Source: JBAZOJ01 sp041648755
Lineage (GTDB): Bacteria; Planctomycetota; B143-G9
Reading direction: 5' to 3'
Length of the DNA stretch: 6,521 bases
NCBI GenBank assembly: GCA_041648755.1
Contig: JBAZOJ010000214.1
Location: forward strand, 1 to 6,521
The notes beneath the pieces are model-generated. The model worked only from the letters and a program-made list of their open reading frames with translations, ran no database searches and had not been told where the DNA came from. A program made the position numbers and the translations under genes. Of the stretch, positions 4,269-6,521 are shown one piece after another. Position 1 is the first letter of the stretch. Each line of letters begins with the position of its first letter.

Positions 4269-6521
4269 GTGCTCGCAAAAGTGCAGCGGATAGCGTTCCT
4301 TTTGGTGTGCGCCGCGCTCCTGCTTGGGCTGGCTGCAAGCGGCTCAAGTGCGGAGGAAACGGCGATCAGCAAAGGACCGTTCCCATATACCTCGATTCGG
4401 CTCTTGGAACTGCAGTACGGCCCCAAGAAGTACGTCAACAAGTACGTCACGTTTGAGTGCAAATTCAGCCGTACAGGTGAACTCTACAAGCCAGTCCAAA
4501 CCGGCCTCTTGCCGGAACTGCACCAGAATTTCTACGCTTGGGACTCCCTTCTGCCTCTGTGGATTCCGGATAAGCGCGCCAAATTGGCCTGTCTCACGCT
4601 CTACATGCTCAAGACCTCGGTATCCTACAACGATTTCATGAAGCTTAAACCCTATCAGAGGGTCGTCGTATGGGGATCAGTTCGAAGTGACCTCAGCGGC
4701 CAGCCATGGATCGAGGTTCGGCAGCTTGATACGGTCTCAGGTCCGAGTCTGGACGAGGATTTCTACACCGCCATGTATCAGGGCTACATGCAGTTGATGG
4801 CGGAAAACTACACCAAGGCGCTCGGCTTTCTGAGCCGCATTGCTAAACGCAGCCTGCCTCCCTTTGAGGAAGGCGCGCTTTGCGGAATGCTCGGTGAATG
4901 CTATTTCTTCCTCGGCAATTACAAAATGGCGACGCGCTATTTTGATCGCGCGTGCGATTTGAACCCGGGAGACAAGAAGCTCGCGGCTTTCCTCGTCAAG
5001 GCACTCTACTTCGCGCGCAACTATCCCCGGTCCAAAGACGTCGCAGAGAAGCTTCTCACGGTTGATCCCTCGCTGGCCGAAATCCGCTGCTACCTCGCCC
5101 TCTCCAAAGGCAGGACGGGCATGGTGGAAGAGGGCCTTGCGGACGTAAAGGCCGCCCTGAACGCAGACCCCATGTTGACATTCGCCTACGAAGTCCAGTC
5201 CGATTTGTTCGCAATGAAGAACGACCTGACCTCCGCGATCGCTGCCATTGAAAAGGCTGTCTCCCTTGAGCCAACCAATGTCCGCTATCAGTATCGGCGC
5301 GCTGAACTCTACGAAGAGAGTGGCGACATCGCCAAGGCCAAGGAGGGATACGGTTACGCTCTGTCCATCAAGAAGGACTACGCGCCTGCCAGCCTTGCTC
5401 TCGCGAGACTCGCGATGAAAGAGGGAGACAAGGAAGCCGCGATGAAGCTCGTTGAGAGTGCCGCTAAGGCGGACGCTTCCGCGGAAACACTTTTCGCCAC
5501 AGGCAGGCTCTACTACTCCTTCGGAGACAAGGACAAGGCACTCGAGTATTTCCAGATGACACTCGATGCCGACCCCACCTTCGTCGACGCCCTTGACTAT
5601 GCGGGAATGGTCTCTCTGTCAGCCGGAAGGCTTGAAGCGGCAAGAGAGTACTTCACAAGATCCCTGGAGGCTCTGCCCGATGGAAAAGATGCTCGGATGG
5701 GCTTCTGCAGAGCGCTTCTGTGGCAGGAAAAGGATACTCGCAAGGCGCTGGATATTGCCCGGGCACTTGCCACGGATTATTCCAGCGACCCCGCGGCAAA
5801 CGCGATCCTTGGATACGCTCTGACGCTGGAAGGCAGTCTCGAAGAAGGCGCCAAGCTCATTGCTTCTTCGATACAGGCACAACCCGCAGAAGCGGAGTTC
5901 CAGTTCTACATGGGCGTGAACCTTTTCAAGCAGAAGAAGTACTCCGAAGCGATTCCATACCTTAACACCGCCTGCAAGTACGAGCCCTTCAACGTAATTG
6001 GGGTGAAGTACCTCGATGCGGCCACATCAGAGGCCGGGAAGGCCAATGCTCGGCTGGAGAAGGACGAACGATCCCGGCAGGAGCAGTTGAAGAGAGAGCA
6101 GGACAAGAAGGCAGCCGCTCAGGAGCGGGCAAAGAGGGATGAAGATCGCCGGAAGGCCGCCATTGCTCGCGCAGAGGCGAGACGGGCGCAGGCTGCAGCA
6201 GCCAAGCCTGGTGAACGGCCGACCACGGGAGTGCGGAAAGCGGCACAACCTGCAGCTACGACCCGCGTCGAGAAACCTGCCCAGCCCGCTGGCACTCCAC
6301 CGGGCGCAAAGCGAATCTCGCGCGAAGAGGCCGAGACGACGAAGGACCGTCCGCTGATATTGGTCAGAGAACCCAGAAAGCCCGAGCCCGTCGCCAAGGC
6401 TGCACCCTTCGAGATATTGCTTGACCGCACACCTGCCGCTCCCAAGGAGTGGTACAAGAAGTACGGCCATAAGCCCGCCCCGACCGAGCACCCCTCAATT
6501 GAGGTAGCTCCGCCGAAAATG
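4269..6521 (+). CDS. Exported TPR-array protein, 3' end beyond the window
   Basis: An uninterrupted frame of 751 codons from GTG at 4269 to the window edge, with no stop. Residues 1-28 are a Sec signal peptide (basic start, hydrophobic AFLLVCAALLLGLAA core, likely signal peptidase I site after GSSA), so the protein is periplasmic or surface-exposed. Residues about 52-156 form a beta-rich domain (KYVTFECKF ... RVVVWGSVRSDLSGQPWIEV) reminiscent of an OB-like barrel; this fold is a guess. Residues 168-575 are twelve consecutive TPR-type helical hairpins of about 34 residues. Residues about 583-645 are a highly charged Arg/Lys/Glu/Ala helix, probably coiled coil or single alpha helix. From about 646 the chain is Pro/Ala/Lys-rich and looks disordered. 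TPR arrays serve as protein-binding scaffolds. The partner is unknown, and no enzymatic motif is visible. It has its own promoter, so a link to the adjacent pilus operon is only positional. I do not recognise a named family. Confidence 0.85.
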   Translation, partial: MLAKVQRIAFLLVCAALLLGLAASGSSAEETAISKGPFPYTSIRLLELQYGPKKYVNKYVTFECKFSRTGELYKPVQTGLLPELHQNFYAWDSLLPLWIPDKRAKLACLTLYMLKTSVSYNDFMKLKPYQRVVVWGSVRSDLSGQPWIEVRQLDTVSGPSLDEDFYTAMYQGYMQLMAENYTKALGFLSRIAKRSLPPFEEGALCGMLGECYFFLGNYKMATRYFDRACDLNPGDKKLAAFLVKALYFARNYPRSKDVAEKLLTVDPSLAEIRCYLALSKGRTGMVEEGLADVKAALNADPMLTFAYEVQSDLFAMKNDLTSAIAAIEKAVSLEPTNVRYQYRRAELYEESGDIAKAKEGYGYALSIKKDYAPASLALARLAMKEGDKEAAMKLVESAAKADASAETLFATGRLYYSFGDKDKALEYFQMTLDADPTFVDALDYAGMVSLSAGRLEAAREYFTRSLEALPDGKDARMGFCRALLWQEKDTRKALDIARALATDYSSDPAANAILGYALTLEGSLEEGAKLIASSIQAQPAEAEFQFYMGVNLFKQKKYSEAIPYLNTACKYEPFNVIGVKYLDAATSEAGKANARLEKDERSRQEQLKREQDKKAAAQERAKRDEDRRKAAIARAEARRAQAAAAKPGERPTTGVRKAAQPAATTRVEKPAQPAGTPPGAKRISREEAETTKDRPLILVREPRKPEPVAKAAPFEILLDRTPAAPKEWYKKYGHKPAPTEHPSIEVAPPKM
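4770..5993 (+). repeat. Array of twelve TPR units inside the TPR gene
   Basis: In residues of the TPR protein the units fall at 168-201, 202-235, 236-269, 270-303, 304-337, 338-371, 372-404, 405-438, 439-472, 473-507, 508-541 and 542-575: ten of 34 residues, one of 33 and one of 35. Most show the TPR pattern of small residue at 8, aromatic or Leu at 11, Ala at 20, aromatic or Leu at 24, Ala at 27 and Pro (or Ala) near 32. Clear examples are GECYFFLGNYKMATRYF (209-225) and GRLYYSFGDKDKALEYF (412-428). At DNA level the units are well diverged, so this is an old array and not a recent tandem duplication. Confidence 0.85.

Noticed and set aside
4160..4456. A 98-codon plus-strand open frame starting in the terminator and crossing the promoter
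   Set aside because: It begins inside the terminator hairpin region, lacks a ribosome-binding site and is out of frame with the TPR gene, which has a promoter, ribosome-binding site and signal peptide in the right order.
4770..5993. TPR array as a recent DNA tandem repeat or CRISPR-like array
   Set aside because: The periodicity is at protein level only; the nucleotide sequence of successive units is well diverged and there are no identical repeats with spacers.
6027..6491. A 154-codon minus-strand open frame opposite the end of the TPR gene
   Set aside because: It is the antisense of the Arg/Ala/Pro-rich tail, which rarely gives stops on the other strand; it has no recognisable domain or start signal.

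Overview
The window is the 3' part of a type IV pilus (T4P) alignment and secretin operon, followed by a separately transcribed gene for a large tetratricopeptide-repeat (TPR) protein. All genes are on the plus strand. The operon order is pilM (C-terminal end only), pilN, pilO, a divergent gene in the pilP position, and a pilQ-type secretin. Genes are tightly packed, with gaps of 3, 34, -4 and 27 bp, and each complete gene has its own Shine-Dalgarno sequence.

A secretin together with inner-membrane alignment proteins implies a diderm (Gram-negative-type) bacterium. The DNA is moderately GC-rich. The proteins match the PilM/N/O/Q families in architecture and signature motifs but look divergent from the classical proteobacterial versions. 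I suspect a less-studied phylum but cannot name one from the sequence.

Layout: 2-163 pilM 3' end; 167-883 pilN; 918-1532 pilO; 1529-2278 PilP-like gene; 2306-4117 secretin; 4145-4173 strong hairpin terminator; 4196-4224 near-consensus sigma-70-type promoter; 4269-6521 TPR gene, which starts at GTG and is still open at the window end. There is no gene-free stretch longer than about 150 bp.

How they fit together: in known T4P systems cytoplasmic PilM binds the N-terminal tail of PilN, and PilN and PilO pair through their periplasmic parts. PilP then bridges this complex to the periplasmic domains of the PilQ secretin, through which the pilus passes. Here the PilP-position protein has lost the usual lipoprotein cysteine and carries an extra helical segment, and the secretin has two tandem N0/STN-type domains and no evident peptidoglycan-binding AMIN domain. 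The connection between inner-membrane complex and secretin may therefore be built somewhat differently. The exported TPR protein downstream is a separate unit. A role with the pilus is possible from position alone but is not shown. I see no mobile element, CRISPR array, tRNA or rRNA.
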